Origin: DAIOFH01 sp036745875
GTDB taxonomy: Bacteria > Planctomycetota > SZUA-567
Direction of reading: 5' to 3'
Assembly (NCBI GenBank): GCA_036745875.1
Contig: DAIOFH010000030.1
Coordinates: forward strand, 1 to 35,732
DNA: 35,732 nt
The translations under genes and the position numbers were made by a program. How positions within the stretch are numbered: the stretch's first letter is position 1; every line of letters starts with the position of its first letter. The notes under the pieces were generated by a model, which was given only the letters and a program-made list of their open reading frames with translations, was not told the DNA's origin and made no database searches. This document shows positions 1-7,792 of this stretch, piece after piece.

Positions 1-149
1 CTGGCCCGTCCTTTTTTCGGGAATTATCCGTTTGATAACGCTAAGCATTGTCATGGCATCCGGAGCCCTGCACAATGAAAAAGAATTTGGTTGCGCATGC
101 GCCCCCGGCACCTCTTTTTTTCCTGTCGCGAAAAAAAATAATTTTCCAC

Positions 150-178
150 TTGACTTTTAGTTAGCAATCTAACATAAT
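150..178 (+). promoter_or_regulatory. Sigma70-like promoter
   Basis: A -35 box TTGACT (150-155) and a -10 box CATAAT (173-178) are separated by exactly 17 bases. A palindrome, GTTAG-CAAT-CTAAC, fills the spacer and touches the -10 box, which would suit a repressor blocking RNA polymerase. The downstream gene in the same direction is the small secreted protein at 650. Confidence 0.6.
160..173. promoter_or_regulatory. Palindrome copy 1, GTTAG-CAAT-CTAAC
   Basis: A perfect 5-bp inverted repeat with a 4-base centre, lying between the -35 and -10 boxes. It fits the pattern GNTAG-N4-CTANC shared with the sites at 294, 397 and 602. A repressor operator is the simplest reading, by inference only. 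Confidence 0.5.
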
Positions 179-293
179 ATAAGCATCGGAAGTAAACCGA
201 GGGAAAAACGGAAAAGAGATTCACTTAACTTTTTTTGAATTTTTCTCCGAAGGAAAGCGAATTGGGCGGGACATGAAATAATATCGGAAGTTT

Positions 294-307
294 GTTAGAG
301 ACCTAGC
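294..307. promoter_or_regulatory. Palindrome copy 2, GTTAG-AGAC-CTAGC
   Basis: The second copy of GNTAG-N4-CTANC, about 115 bases downstream of the promoter. It is preceded by TT, as in copies 3 and 4, giving TTGTTAG-N3-CCTAGCT, a 17-base match to copy 4. Confidence 0.45.
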
Positions 308-396
308 TATAAAGAAACAACTGAGCGCCACACAAAAAAGAAAGGAATTGGCGGCGGACAAAACACGGGAAACAGCCCTTTTTCTTTTCCGCTATT

Positions 397-410
397 GTTA
401 GGTTCCTATC
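397..410. promoter_or_regulatory. Palindrome copy 3, GTTAG-GTTC-CTATC
   Basis: The third copy of GNTAG-N4-CTANC. Its flanks also match copy 4: both begin CTATTGTTAG, continue TCCTA after two variable bases, and end CTTT. The conserved unit is therefore longer than the palindrome itself. Confidence 0.45.
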
Positions 411-601
411 TTTTTCCAAAAGGAGGAATATACGACACAGAGACAGAATATTTTTTCCAACGGCAACTAGACAACTGAACGAACTGCCAAGGCGTGCCGC
501 ATATACCCATCACTATATCGTCGCGCTTTGGCAAACTTTTCCGAATCAAAGAAAATGCAGCATTCAAAGAAACTTTTTATGCGGAAAATAGAAGACCTAT
601 T

Positions 602-615
602 GTTAGACTCCTAGC
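602..615. promoter_or_regulatory. Palindrome copy 4, GTTAG-ACTC-CTAGC
   Basis: The fourth copy of GNTAG-N4-CTANC, ending 34 bases before the ATG of the small secreted protein. A protein or RNA fold here could affect a start-proximal promoter or translation. No clear -35/-10 pair is seen around this copy. Confidence 0.45.
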
Positions 616-649
616 TTTGTCCGCATTCCCTACACACAGGAGAAACACC

Positions 650-1021
650 ATGAAGACCTCTTTCATCACCAAGACCCTCGCAGCAGCGGCCGTCGCCATC
701 GCCTTCGTCGCCTTCGTTCCCACAGGGAGCGCCTACGCCCTCGATTCGGACGTCAGCACCCGCGCCAGCGCCAAGGGACGCTACCTCGACAACGACGGCA
801 GGGTTCCCGCCGAGAAGAGCGCCTTTGAAAGCCAGCATGTAGCCGCCGCGCCTCAGGCCGTCCAAAGCGGGTATGCCAACGTGGCTCCCCAATCGAACGG
901 CAGCGCCACCTACACCGGCAACCTTTACAAGCAGCCGCGCGCCAGCGTCAAGGGTCCCTATGTCAACAACGACAGTGGACTGCAGGTTGAAAAAGCCCAG
1001 TGGCCGCGCTTCCAGCGCTAA
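650..1021 (+). CDS. Small secreted protein with a duplicated RAS-KG-Y-ND motif, unknown function
   Basis: This 123-residue protein is predicted to be exported. It has a basic N-terminus, a hydrophobic alanine/valine core at about 9-25 and an AYA cleavage site near residue 30. The mature part holds two copies of a 22-residue unit, at 38-59 and 97-118, sharing R-A-S, K-G, Y, N-D and E-K at equivalent positions (10 of 22 identical). Between them is a polar, low-complexity stretch. The start at 650 is chosen because CAGGAG lies 7 bases upstream and the signal peptide begins there. There are no cysteines and no catalytic motif. I do not recognise the family; a periplasmic or surface-attached structural or stress protein is possible. 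A strong terminator follows at 1078. Confidence 0.8.
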   Translation: MKTSFITKTLAAAAVAIAFVAFVPTGSAYALDSDVSTRASAKGRYLDNDGRVPAEKSAFESQHVAAAPQAVQSGYANVAPQSNGSATYTGNLYKQPRASVKGPYVNNDSGLQVEKAQWPRFQR

Positions 1022-1077
1022 CCTCCAACCGTGATGCTTCACCTCATCATCCCTCCCCCGAACAGAAGTGCACCCCC

Positions 1078-1117
1078 GGCAGGCCTGGATCCACTGATCC
1101 GGGCCTGCCTCTTTTTT
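1078..1117 (+). terminator. Intrinsic terminator
   Basis: A 14-bp stem (1078-1091 with 1096-1109, one G-U pair) closes a CACT loop and is followed by CTTTTTT-type sequence. It ends the transcript of the small secreted protein. On the opposite strand the hairpin has no U-run, so it would at most weakly stop the minus-strand operon that converges on it. Confidence 0.85.
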
Positions 1118-1134
1118 GATCTTCGATTCAGGAC

Positions 1135-2283
1135 TCAGGAATTCTTCTCGCGCTTGACCTTTTCCGCATACTCGATGGGCGTTATGCCGACATGTTTCTT
1201 GAAGGTGTAGTAGAAGTGCTGCACCGAGGAAAACCCGCTCCCGAGTCCCGCCTCGATGCCGTTCTTCCCCGTCTCCAGAAGATGCCTCGATTTTTCGATG
1301 CGGGTGGCGAGGATTTCCTCGTGGATCGTCGTGCCGCCATGCTTTTGGAAGCGCTTTTCCAGGGCGCGGCGCGAAAGGGGAAAGGCAGCTGCGACGTCGT
1401 TGACGTTGATGCCGCTCATCGCGTTGGCGCGGATATAGCGTTTGATGTCCCGCACCAATTCGTCTTCACCGATGACGATGTTGCTGCTTTCCCTTTGGAT
1501 AATTCCCTGCGGCGGGACGATGACCTGCCTCAGGGGATCTTCATCGCGCAGGACGGAATTGAGAAGATCCGCCGCCTCCCTGCCGATTTTTTCACAGTCG
1601 CAGGACACAGACGACAACGGCGGCTGCGCCAGTTCACAGAACAGTTCCTCGTTGTCGACGCCGATCAGGGCTAGCTGCTCCGGGATGCGCAGGCCAACCA
1701 TGGCCGCGGCCACGCTGACCTTGTAGCCGAACAAGTCGTTGGCCGCCAGCACCCCGCACGGCAGCGGCAATTTCCGGAGCCAGCGGGACAAGGGCGTCAC
1801 GTCCACGTCCTTGTTGAGCCAGGAGACGTCGGCGCTGAAAAAGGGCACCTCGTCGCCCTTGGTTTCGCGGGTCGCGTCCTGCAGGCCGTACATCCTGTCC
1901 ATCGACCACAGAACATCGGTAAGCCCGACAAAGGCGAAATTCGACAGTCCGCAGCCCATCAGATGCTTTCCCGCCAGAAAACCGGTGAGGCGGTCGTTGT
2001 TGACGGCCCGGTAGAGCCTGTCGTCGTCGTAGGACCCCGCGATATCCACCACGGGAACCTGGTAGGACTTGAGCCTTCGGAGATCGTCGCGGTTTTTTAT
2101 CCTGGCGATAATGCCGTCCGGTTTGGGGACGCGATGGCCTTTTTGCGCCTGGAACAGCCATTCGTTTCCGAACAGCCGCCAGTTTTCCCTCGATTGCGCA
2201 TATTTGATGATGCCCAGCAATATGCGGTGATCAAACCGCTCATTCACGCCCAGCGCCAGTGAGATGTTGAAATTTTTCGCCAT
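1135..2283 (-). CDS. XylR-like transcription regulator (periplasmic-binding fold plus AraC HTH)
   Basis: A 382-residue DNA-binding regulator. Residues about 5-275 resemble a LacI/periplasmic-binding sensor fold (phrases such as DGIIARI, GVLAANDLFGYKV and LALIGVDNEELFCE), and residues about 280-378 form an AraC-type double helix-turn-helix ending in the usual GFSSVQHFYYTFKKHVGITP region. Length and domain order match E. coli XylR (about 390 residues), which binds xylose. The ligand here is unknown. The ATG at 2283 has AGGAC just upstream; an in-frame extension to 2352 would overlap the kinase gene and lacks a ribosome site. It is the last gene of the permease-kinase-regulator set, 16 bases after the kinase stop, so it is probably co-transcribed and could regulate that operon or a sugar locus elsewhere. 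Confidence 0.85.
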   Translation of the reverse strand: MAKNFNISLALGVNERFDHRILLGIIKYAQSRENWRLFGNEWLFQAQKGHRVPKPDGIIARIKNRDDLRRLKSYQVPVVDIAGSYDDDRLYRAVNNDRLTGFLAGKHLMGCGLSNFAFVGLTDVLWSMDRMYGLQDATRETKGDEVPFFSADVSWLNKDVDVTPLSRWLRKLPLPCGVLAANDLFGYKVSVAAAMVGLRIPEQLALIGVDNEELFCELAQPPLSSVSCDCEKIGREAADLLNSVLRDEDPLRQVIVPPQGIIQRESSNIVIGEDELVRDIKRYIRANAMSGINVNDVAAAFPLSRRALEKRFQKHGGTTIHEEILATRIEKSRHLLETGKNGIEAGLGSGFSSVQHFYYTFKKHVGITPIEYAEKVKREKNS

Positions 2284-2299
2284 TATGTCCTGTGACCGA

Positions 2300-5137
2300 T
2301 CAATATATCGAGTTGGTATCCCTCTCGAAAATCTTCCGCAGCTTGCCCACAAATTCGTCGAAAAAGTAGAGAAATTCCTTCAGATGCGAACGGCAATATC
2401 CCGCTTTATTGGCCCGCGCGGCCCGTTCCAGCCTGGCTGCATAATCAGATAGGCTCACCGCGCCGATGTTGGCGAGTTCGCCCTTGGCAGCGTGCATTTC
2501 GATGACAAAGGCGGTGAAGTCGTCCTTGCCGACATACCTGACAAGCTTTTCCTTTCTCGCATCGGAAAGCAGGTAGGTCATTTTCAACATATTGAGGTAA
2601 AAACCCTCTTCACCTCCGACCATGTCAAGGCCAAGGTCGACGTTCAACTCCTGGATCTTCCTGGCCTGCTTGAGGAATGGCGATTCGTTGGCCTTGTTTT
2701 CCAGGCGTTTCGCCTTTTCGCGCTGGGTGATGCGGGTGTCCGGGTCGGCCGTTTCTTTCGCCTGGGTGTCGCCGTGTTTCTCCTTCGGCATCCACCGCGT
2801 CAATATTGTCCGCAGCTTCGCCTTTTCAATCGGTTTCGCGAGAAAATCGTCCATCCCCGCCTTGAGGCAGGCGTCCCTGCATTCCGCCTGTGCGTCTGCG
2901 GACAAGGCGATGATAATCTGCTCGCGGAACCTTCCGCCCAGGTCTCGGATCCGTCCGGTCGCCTCCATGCCGTTCATGTCCGGCATCAGGTGGTCCATAA
3001 AAACGATGTCGTATTTCGATCTCTGCACCCGTCCCAGCGCCTCCTCACCGGACATGGCGGTGTCGACCGAGAGGTCGAAGAGTTCCAGCAATCCCTTGGC
3101 GACCTTGAGGTTGATCTCGCTGTCGTCGACGACAAGGATGTTCGAGCCGGACTGGAACTTCGACTGCAGGATTTCATCGCGGCTCTCGATGTTCCTCGGA
3201 TCGCCCAGCTTTAGGGGCAGCATTACATGGAAGACGCTCCCGCTGCCGAACTCGCTGTCCACGGTGATGGTCCCGTCCATGAGGTCGACCAGGTTGTAGG
3301 AAATCGACAGGCCAAGCCCCGACCCGGCGGTGCGACGGTTCCGACCCGAATCGAACTGCTGGAAGCGCTGGAACATCTGCTCCTGGTCTTCCTTGCGTAT
3401 GCCTATGCCGGTATCCTTGACGTCCAGCCGAAGAATCCCGTCATTTGCTGAAACGATGGTCTTGACGGAACCGCAGTCGGTGAATTTGACGGCGTTGCCG
3501 ATGACGTTCAGCAGCACCTGCTTGATGCGGATGTCGTCGCCGTAAAGATAGTGCGGCACGCCCTTGGCAATTTCAATATCGAAGGCCAGATTCTTTTCGT
3601 GCGCCAGAAGGGAACAAATGGCATAGACATTGTCCAGCATGTCCCAAAGGTCGTAATCGGTCTCGACCAGCTCGAACTTGCCGGATTCGAGTTTGGAAAA
3701 ATCGAGGATGTCGTTAATGATCTTCAGAAGCGTATCCGACGCCGTCCTGATGTCGCCTACGTATTTGCGTTCCTTGCGGTTCAGGTCGCAGGACAGAAGA
3801 ATCTCGGACATGCCGAGTATAGCGTTCATGGGCGTGCGTATCTCATGAGACATATTGGCGAAAAAGCGCCCTTTGGCTTCGGCCGCCTCTTCGACGCGCT
3901 TTTTCTCAAACTCCGCTTCCATGGCGTACAGCTTCAGTTCATGGGCCTGATTCAGTTGCTCCAGCATCTGCGACAAGGACTGTCCGAGCTGGTCCACCTC
4001 ATGACGCGGCTCTTTCAGGCTGGCAAAGGCCTCGAGGGAAACATCGAGGTGGCCGTTGGCAATCTGGTCAGCGCTCGCGATCAACTTTTTCACCGGGGTG
4101 ACGATGTTCCTCACTGCGAAAAATACGCTGGCCGCGAGGAGGGTAAGGCCAAGGATGCTTGTCGTCGCAATGACCCGCGTGGCGGTCTCGGCTTTCTGAT
4201 ATAGGGACGACAATGGAATATCCAGGAGGAGATAGAGTGAGTTTTCGGCATTCACCAGTTCCAGGGGAGCCAAATACAACAGTGAATCCGCGCCGTTGAA
4301 GGGCGAATCCGACTCGAGCATCAAGGAGTTCCTGGAATCCAACCCCTCCCGGATCGACTCGCGGGCGTCCGGTAGAAAGGAAATGCTGCTGATATCCGCA
4401 TGCATGTACCGGGGATCGGCGGAATAGAGGATAATGCCGTTTTCCGCAACCAGAAGCGCTTTCTGGCCGTTTTCCAGCTCCCACTCGTCAATGAAGGCGA
4501 ACGCCCTTTCATAGAGGATGTCGACGCCGACGACGCCGACGATTTCGCCGTTCACCTTGATCGGATAGCCATAGCTGCCCGCGTATTCCTGTCCCTTGCC
4601 TACGCCGTAGTCGTAATGGTCGACTGTGACGAACAGCGGCTCGCCGGTTTTCACCGGCAGGTTGTACCAGGCGGTCGCCTCCACGTCGGCAAGCATGGCG
4701 TCGGGGGTAGGCGGGATGAGCTGAATCGTGCCCTGATCGCGCAGGAAGTCTATGTCGTAGCGTTTGTCAGGATACAGCGCTCCCGGTTCAAGCATCAGCC
4801 ACACACTATAGATTTCCGGGTCGGTTTCAATCAACGCCCGGACAAAAGAGTCGATCATCCCCTGCTTTTCCGGGGAATCCGAGGCTAGCGCTGTTGCGAT
4901 ATCCTTGCTGGTCACATCGAGGAGGAGGGACAGGCTTTTCAGCGCGATCTCGACGCGGGCCGTCGCCTGGCGCGTCATAAACACTGTACGTTCCTGCGCG
5001 AACTCCCTGTTGCTGTTATAGATAAGGCGGTTGATGTTCAGGACGACCATGGAAAAAATGAATATCAGCGGCAAGATGCTGGCCAAGAGTATCCGTGTGA
5101 AAATGGAAAGTTTGATTTTTTTCAAATAACCGCCCAT
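2300..5137 (-). CDS. Membrane hybrid histidine kinase (dCache-HAMP-HisKA-HATPase-REC-Hpt)
   Basis: A 945-residue sensor kinase. Membrane helices at about 12-36 and 323-344 enclose a long periplasmic double-Cache-like sensor. HAMP and a coiled coil follow. The HisKA domain has H431 in HEIRTPMNAI; the ATPase domain has the N box (NVIGNAVKF, 544-552), DTGIGI (575-580) and GSGLGL (605-610). The receiver has D671/D672, phospho-acceptor D715, S746 and K768. A C-terminal Hpt domain has H882 in HAAKG. All phosphorelay residues are intact. The ATG at 5137 has AGGA seven bases upstream; a GTG at 5170 is an alternative without a ribosome site. It lies 42 bases after the permease stop. No dedicated DNA-binding response regulator is adjacent, so its output partner is unknown. 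Confidence 0.9.
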   Translation of the reverse strand: MGGYLKKIKLSIFTRILLASILPLIFIFSMVVLNINRLIYNSNREFAQERTVFMTRQATARVEIALKSLSLLLDVTSKDIATALASDSPEKQGMIDSFVRALIETDPEIYSVWLMLEPGALYPDKRYDIDFLRDQGTIQLIPPTPDAMLADVEATAWYNLPVKTGEPLFVTVDHYDYGVGKGQEYAGSYGYPIKVNGEIVGVVGVDILYERAFAFIDEWELENGQKALLVAENGIILYSADPRYMHADISSISFLPDARESIREGLDSRNSLMLESDSPFNGADSLLYLAPLELVNAENSLYLLLDIPLSSLYQKAETATRVIATTSILGLTLLAASVFFAVRNIVTPVKKLIASADQIANGHLDVSLEAFASLKEPRHEVDQLGQSLSQMLEQLNQAHELKLYAMEAEFEKKRVEEAAEAKGRFFANMSHEIRTPMNAILGMSEILLSCDLNRKERKYVGDIRTASDTLLKIINDILDFSKLESGKFELVETDYDLWDMLDNVYAICSLLAHEKNLAFDIEIAKGVPHYLYGDDIRIKQVLLNVIGNAVKFTDCGSVKTIVSANDGILRLDVKDTGIGIRKEDQEQMFQRFQQFDSGRNRRTAGSGLGLSISYNLVDLMDGTITVDSEFGSGSVFHVMLPLKLGDPRNIESRDEILQSKFQSGSNILVVDDSEINLKVAKGLLELFDLSVDTAMSGEEALGRVQRSKYDIVFMDHLMPDMNGMEATGRIRDLGGRFREQIIIALSADAQAECRDACLKAGMDDFLAKPIEKAKLRTILTRWMPKEKHGDTQAKETADPDTRITQREKAKRLENKANESPFLKQARKIQELNVDLGLDMVGGEEGFYLNMLKMTYLLSDARKEKLVRYVGKDDFTAFVIEMHAAKGELANIGAVSLSDYAARLERAARANKAGYCRSHLKEFLYFFDEFVGKLRKIFERDTNSIY

Positions 5138-5179
5138 GCCGCCATCCTGTTTCGAAAAAAGAAATTCCACCGCGCCGGT

Positions 5180-6619
5180 TTACACCGCGAATATAGCGTT
5201 CAAGGCGAAGACACAGGCAAGCGCCGCGACAATTACGTACAAGAACGGATGCAGACTCCGCCACTTGCCGTTGGCGAACTGCATTACCACATGGCTCACA
5301 AGGCCTACTGCTATGCCGTTAAGGACATTGTAGGTCGCCGGGATCACCAGTATGGTCAACCCGGCGGGAATGGCTTCGTCGAGGTTCTGCCAGGAGATTT
5401 TCATCACCATCACGAGAAGGTATATCCCGGAGATGATCAGGGCTGGAGCCACCGCTTCGAGCGGTATGATCTGCACAAAACCGATGAAAGGAAGGCAGGC
5501 CAGGAAAAGGATGCCGATCACCAACGAGGTTAGGCCGGTGCGCCCGCCCGCCGCCATGCCAATCACCGATTCGACATAGGCAGTGCAGGGCGAGGTGCCG
5601 ACTACCGCCGAGACGACGCCTGCAGCCGAGTTGGCGACAAGGGTCCTGTCCGGCTTCGACCCCATGCCTTTTTTATGGTAAAAATCTTCTAAATCCTTTT
5701 CATCGAAAATAGGATTATGGTATGTCCTGCCACTGCCGACGATGGTGGTCACGGAGTCCAGCGCGAAAGTGAAGAACAGGACAAAGCACATGGTGATTGC
5801 GAGAATGAGCCGTCCCGGCTGGGCAAAGAGCGACAGCAGCCCCGGATCGCCGAAACAAGAAAACAGCACATGCCTGGCTTCGAAAACTATCGTCAGGTCA
5901 AAGAGATCGGCTTTGGTGAGGTCGGTGACGCTCAGCGGAATGCCGATGAATGTCGCGGCAATGATGCCGATGAGAAAGGCGGCATAGCGTTCGACGGTCT
6001 TTTTTTCAAGTCCCAGTAAATAAAGGGTCACGAGCAGGCCGAAAACGGCCACCAGGTGGGAGTATGACAGCGAATCGACCAGGGACGGGATGGAAAAGGA
6101 GTCGCCGATGACAACCCCGCCCGCAGTGACGGAGTAGGCGCCTGGTTGGCTGGTGTAGATGATGAGGCCGGTGTTCTTGATGCCGACATATGAAATAAAC
6201 AGACCGATACCGGCGCTGTTGGCGTATTTGAGATAGTTCGGGATGGATTTCACCAGCGTTTTCCGCAGAGGCGAGACAAACAGAACAACGTTCAACAACC
6301 CCGAAAGGAGGGTGATGGCCAGCGCCTCGCGCCAATGAAAGTCCATCACCACGCAGAGGGTATAAGCGACAATACTGTTTATCCCCATACCGGGAGCGAC
6401 GGCGAACGGCGTTCTGGCGAAAAGGCTGAGAATAATGGTGCTGATGCCGGCGGCCAGCCCGGTGGCGACGAAAACAGCCGCGACCGGCATCCCAGCCACT
6501 TTGAGAATCGCCGGATTGACGGCAAGAATATACGAGACCGACAGGAAAGTCGTGATCCCGGCCATCAATTCAGTCGTGACCGTTGTTTTTTCCCGGTCGA
6601 TTCCAAAGTAACCTAACAT
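5180..6619 (-). CDS. NCS2-family purine permease (AzgA/PbuG type)
   Basis: A 479-residue polytopic inner-membrane protein, probably a proton-driven importer of hypoxanthine, guanine or adenine. The N-terminus has the AzgA/PbuG pattern (TELMAGITTFLSVSYILAVN, then AGMPVAAVFVATGLAAG and APGMGINSIVAYT). The later signature GTSPCTAYVESVIGMAAGGR, around 385-405, is the conserved substrate-region motif of this branch. Length fits the family (430-490). The start at 6619 has AGGAAG eight bases upstream; an extension to 6715 encodes a charged tail lacking a ribosome site. It is first in a minus-strand operon with a sensor kinase and a regulator, an uncommon partnership for a nucleobase permease. Confidence 0.92.
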   Translation of the reverse strand: MLGYFGIDREKTTVTTELMAGITTFLSVSYILAVNPAILKVAGMPVAAVFVATGLAAGISTIILSLFARTPFAVAPGMGINSIVAYTLCVVMDFHWREALAITLLSGLLNVVLFVSPLRKTLVKSIPNYLKYANSAGIGLFISYVGIKNTGLIIYTSQPGAYSVTAGGVVIGDSFSIPSLVDSLSYSHLVAVFGLLVTLYLLGLEKKTVERYAAFLIGIIAATFIGIPLSVTDLTKADLFDLTIVFEARHVLFSCFGDPGLLSLFAQPGRLILAITMCFVLFFTFALDSVTTIVGSGRTYHNPIFDEKDLEDFYHKKGMGSKPDRTLVANSAAGVVSAVVGTSPCTAYVESVIGMAAGGRTGLTSLVIGILFLACLPFIGFVQIIPLEAVAPALIISGIYLLVMVMKISWQNLDEAIPAGLTILVIPATYNVLNGIAVGLVSHVVMQFANGKWRSLHPFLYVIVAALACVFALNAIFAV

Positions 6620-7051
6620 GACTGCTTCCTCTTTTCTTGAGGAATGCGACAGCCGCATGAGTAACGACTGCCGGTATTTTTTCCGCTTCATCTCTGAAGG
6701 ATAAGAACCTAGCACCTTAGTTCAATGTATCATCATCCAACATTTGTACACGGTATCATGCATACATATAATGATCAATAAGATAACGTTCACAAGACCA
6801 CACTACGCATTCCAAAAAGACAGCATTAAACAGAAATGTAGAAACGATTTCATCTCAATTAACTGGGAGTTTACACAAAAATTGAATCCGCGATTTGTCG
6901 GGTCGTGCATGAGACGCAGATAGCTTACGCCGGAAACGGAAAGGCTTACACTTGTCTAATAATGAAAAGTAAGAGATTTCCGCCTGCCTGCAAGAGAGGC
7001 GATCAGACCGGTGTGGTTTGAGCGCAACGGACGCGGCGGCTGGTCTATCCG
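6620..7051. other. Intergenic region upstream of the permease operon
   Basis: No gene is seen. Near the permease end there is a weak promoter with an overlapping palindrome (6698-6725). The rest is AT-rich with short repeats of GTATCAT near 6727 and 6752. I looked for a purine riboswitch on the minus strand and did not find its conserved core. Between about 6978 and 7000 a short CGCCT/AGGCG stem on the minus strand might weakly end the CheY-like gene, but it lacks a clear U-run. Confidence 0.5.
6698..6725 (-). promoter_or_regulatory. Possible promoter of the permease operon with overlapping palindrome
   Basis: On the minus strand TTGAAC (6725-6720) and TATCCT (6703-6698) are 16 bases apart, giving a leader of about 70 nt before the ATG at 6619. 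Most of the spacer is GCTAG-GTTC-TTATC (6713-6700), which matches palindrome copy 3 at 397 in 12 of 14 positions. This parallels the palindrome inside the promoter at 150-178. Both boxes are imperfect, so the promoter call is tentative. Confidence 0.35.
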
Positions 7052-7420
7052 TTAATCCGTGAAAATTTTTCCTATCTTTTCCTTGAGGGCTTCCGCTTCA
7101 AATGGTTTTACCAGATAGGCATTGGCGCCGATCTGAATTGCCTCTACAATCTTCGAATGGGTGGCTTCGGAAGTGACCATGATGACGGGAATATTTTCCG
7201 AATCCGGGTCGGATTTGATTTTTTTCAGGCAGTCCATGCCGTTCATGAGCGGCATGTTCCAGTCGAGGAGAATCAGGCCGATGTCATCGTTCGCGGCCAG
7301 CGCGGGAAATACGTCCGAACCGCAATCGACTGCGATAATGTCCTGATATCCCATATCGTTGAGCATCTTTGTAATGATGCGTCGCATGGTAAGTGAATCA
7401 TCAGCCAGCAGTATTTTCAT
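7052..7420 (-). CDS. Single-domain CheY-like response regulator
   Basis: A 122-residue stand-alone receiver domain. It has the acidic pair D7/D8, phospho-acceptor D53 (LLDWNMPLMNG), T83 in MVTSEA and K105 in LVKPFEA, matching CheY D12/D13, D57, T87 and K109. There is no output domain, so it acts by binding a partner, as CheY does with the flagellar motor, or as a phosphorelay intermediate. The ATG at 7420 follows GGGAGG by six bases. It is an orphan: no flagellar or chemotaxis gene adjoins it. The CheA-type kinase at 19170-22790 and the hybrid kinase at 2300-5137 are candidate partners within this window, by inference. Confidence 0.93.
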   Translation of the reverse strand: MKILLADDSLTMRRIITKMLNDMGYQDIIAVDCGSDVFPALAANDDIGLILLDWNMPLMNGMDCLKKIKSDPDSENIPVIMVTSEATHSKIVEAIQIGANAYLVKPFEAEALKEKIGKIFTD

Positions 7421-7792
7421 CTTTCCCTCCCCAAAGCATGGCAAAATGACGCATGCTCATCCTGCCAACGTTTGTAAATGATATCGCCGCATTTTGCAAT
7501 AGCCGTCTCTGATTTTCAGGTGATTTTCCTGAACGCATCCCGGTTTCGTCCGTGCGTAATATAGTAATAGATATTCGTATATTTTGAATTGAATATGTCG
7601 GCGGCCAAGCTATTATTCATATATATACAAACGCTTATCGGGATTGCAGCCGTGCGCCCGGCCTCCCGCACTCAACGAGAACCAGCATTCAGATGAAATT
7701 TCCGCTTTCCTTATTGGGTTTTTCGATTATAGCATTTTTCTTTGGGTACAAGGCAATTCGTTTCCAGCATCCTTTATAATGGGAGGAACAAG
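7421..7792. other. Intergenic region between the CheY-like gene and the isomerase gene
   Basis: About 370 bases without a gene, lying between divergently transcribed genes, so it should hold promoters for both. The middle part (7555-7630) is strongly AT-rich. I see no confident -35/-10 pair. The TATAAT at 7775-7780 is too close to the isomerase start to act as its -10 box. No riboswitch or repeat is recognised. Confidence 0.4.

Larger units (their letters stand above)
1..649. other. Long non-coding leader region before the small secreted protein gene
   Basis: No convincing gene is visible in these 649 bases. The first about 130 bases include a T-run after a GC-rich stretch near 95-121, but I cannot fold a clean terminator there. 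A good promoter sits at 150-178, and the next good start codon is at 650, so the transcript would carry a leader of about 470 nt. The leader is AT-rich and contains three copies of a 14-bp palindrome; a fourth lies in the promoter spacer. An open frame runs in from an ATG at 494, but it has no ribosome site and no protein-like composition before residue 53. Confidence 0.6.

Noticed and set aside
1..54. A minus-strand start at 54 leading off the left edge (MTMLSVIKRIIPEKRTGQ)
   Set aside because: It is only 18 codons long within the window and no Shine-Dalgarno precedes it, so it cannot be supported.
494..649. A 52-residue N-terminal extension of the small secreted protein
   Set aside because: It has no ribosome site, would bury the signal peptide and lies over the palindromic repeats. 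The ATG at 650 has a good CAGGAG and starts a proper signal peptide.
6620..6900. A purine riboswitch upstream of the NCS2 permease
   Set aside because: The conserved three-way-junction core sequences are not present on the minus strand.
7775..7780. TATAAT as the -10 box of the isomerase gene
   Set aside because: It is only 12 bases from the ATG and abuts the ribosome site, leaving no room for a transcript leader.
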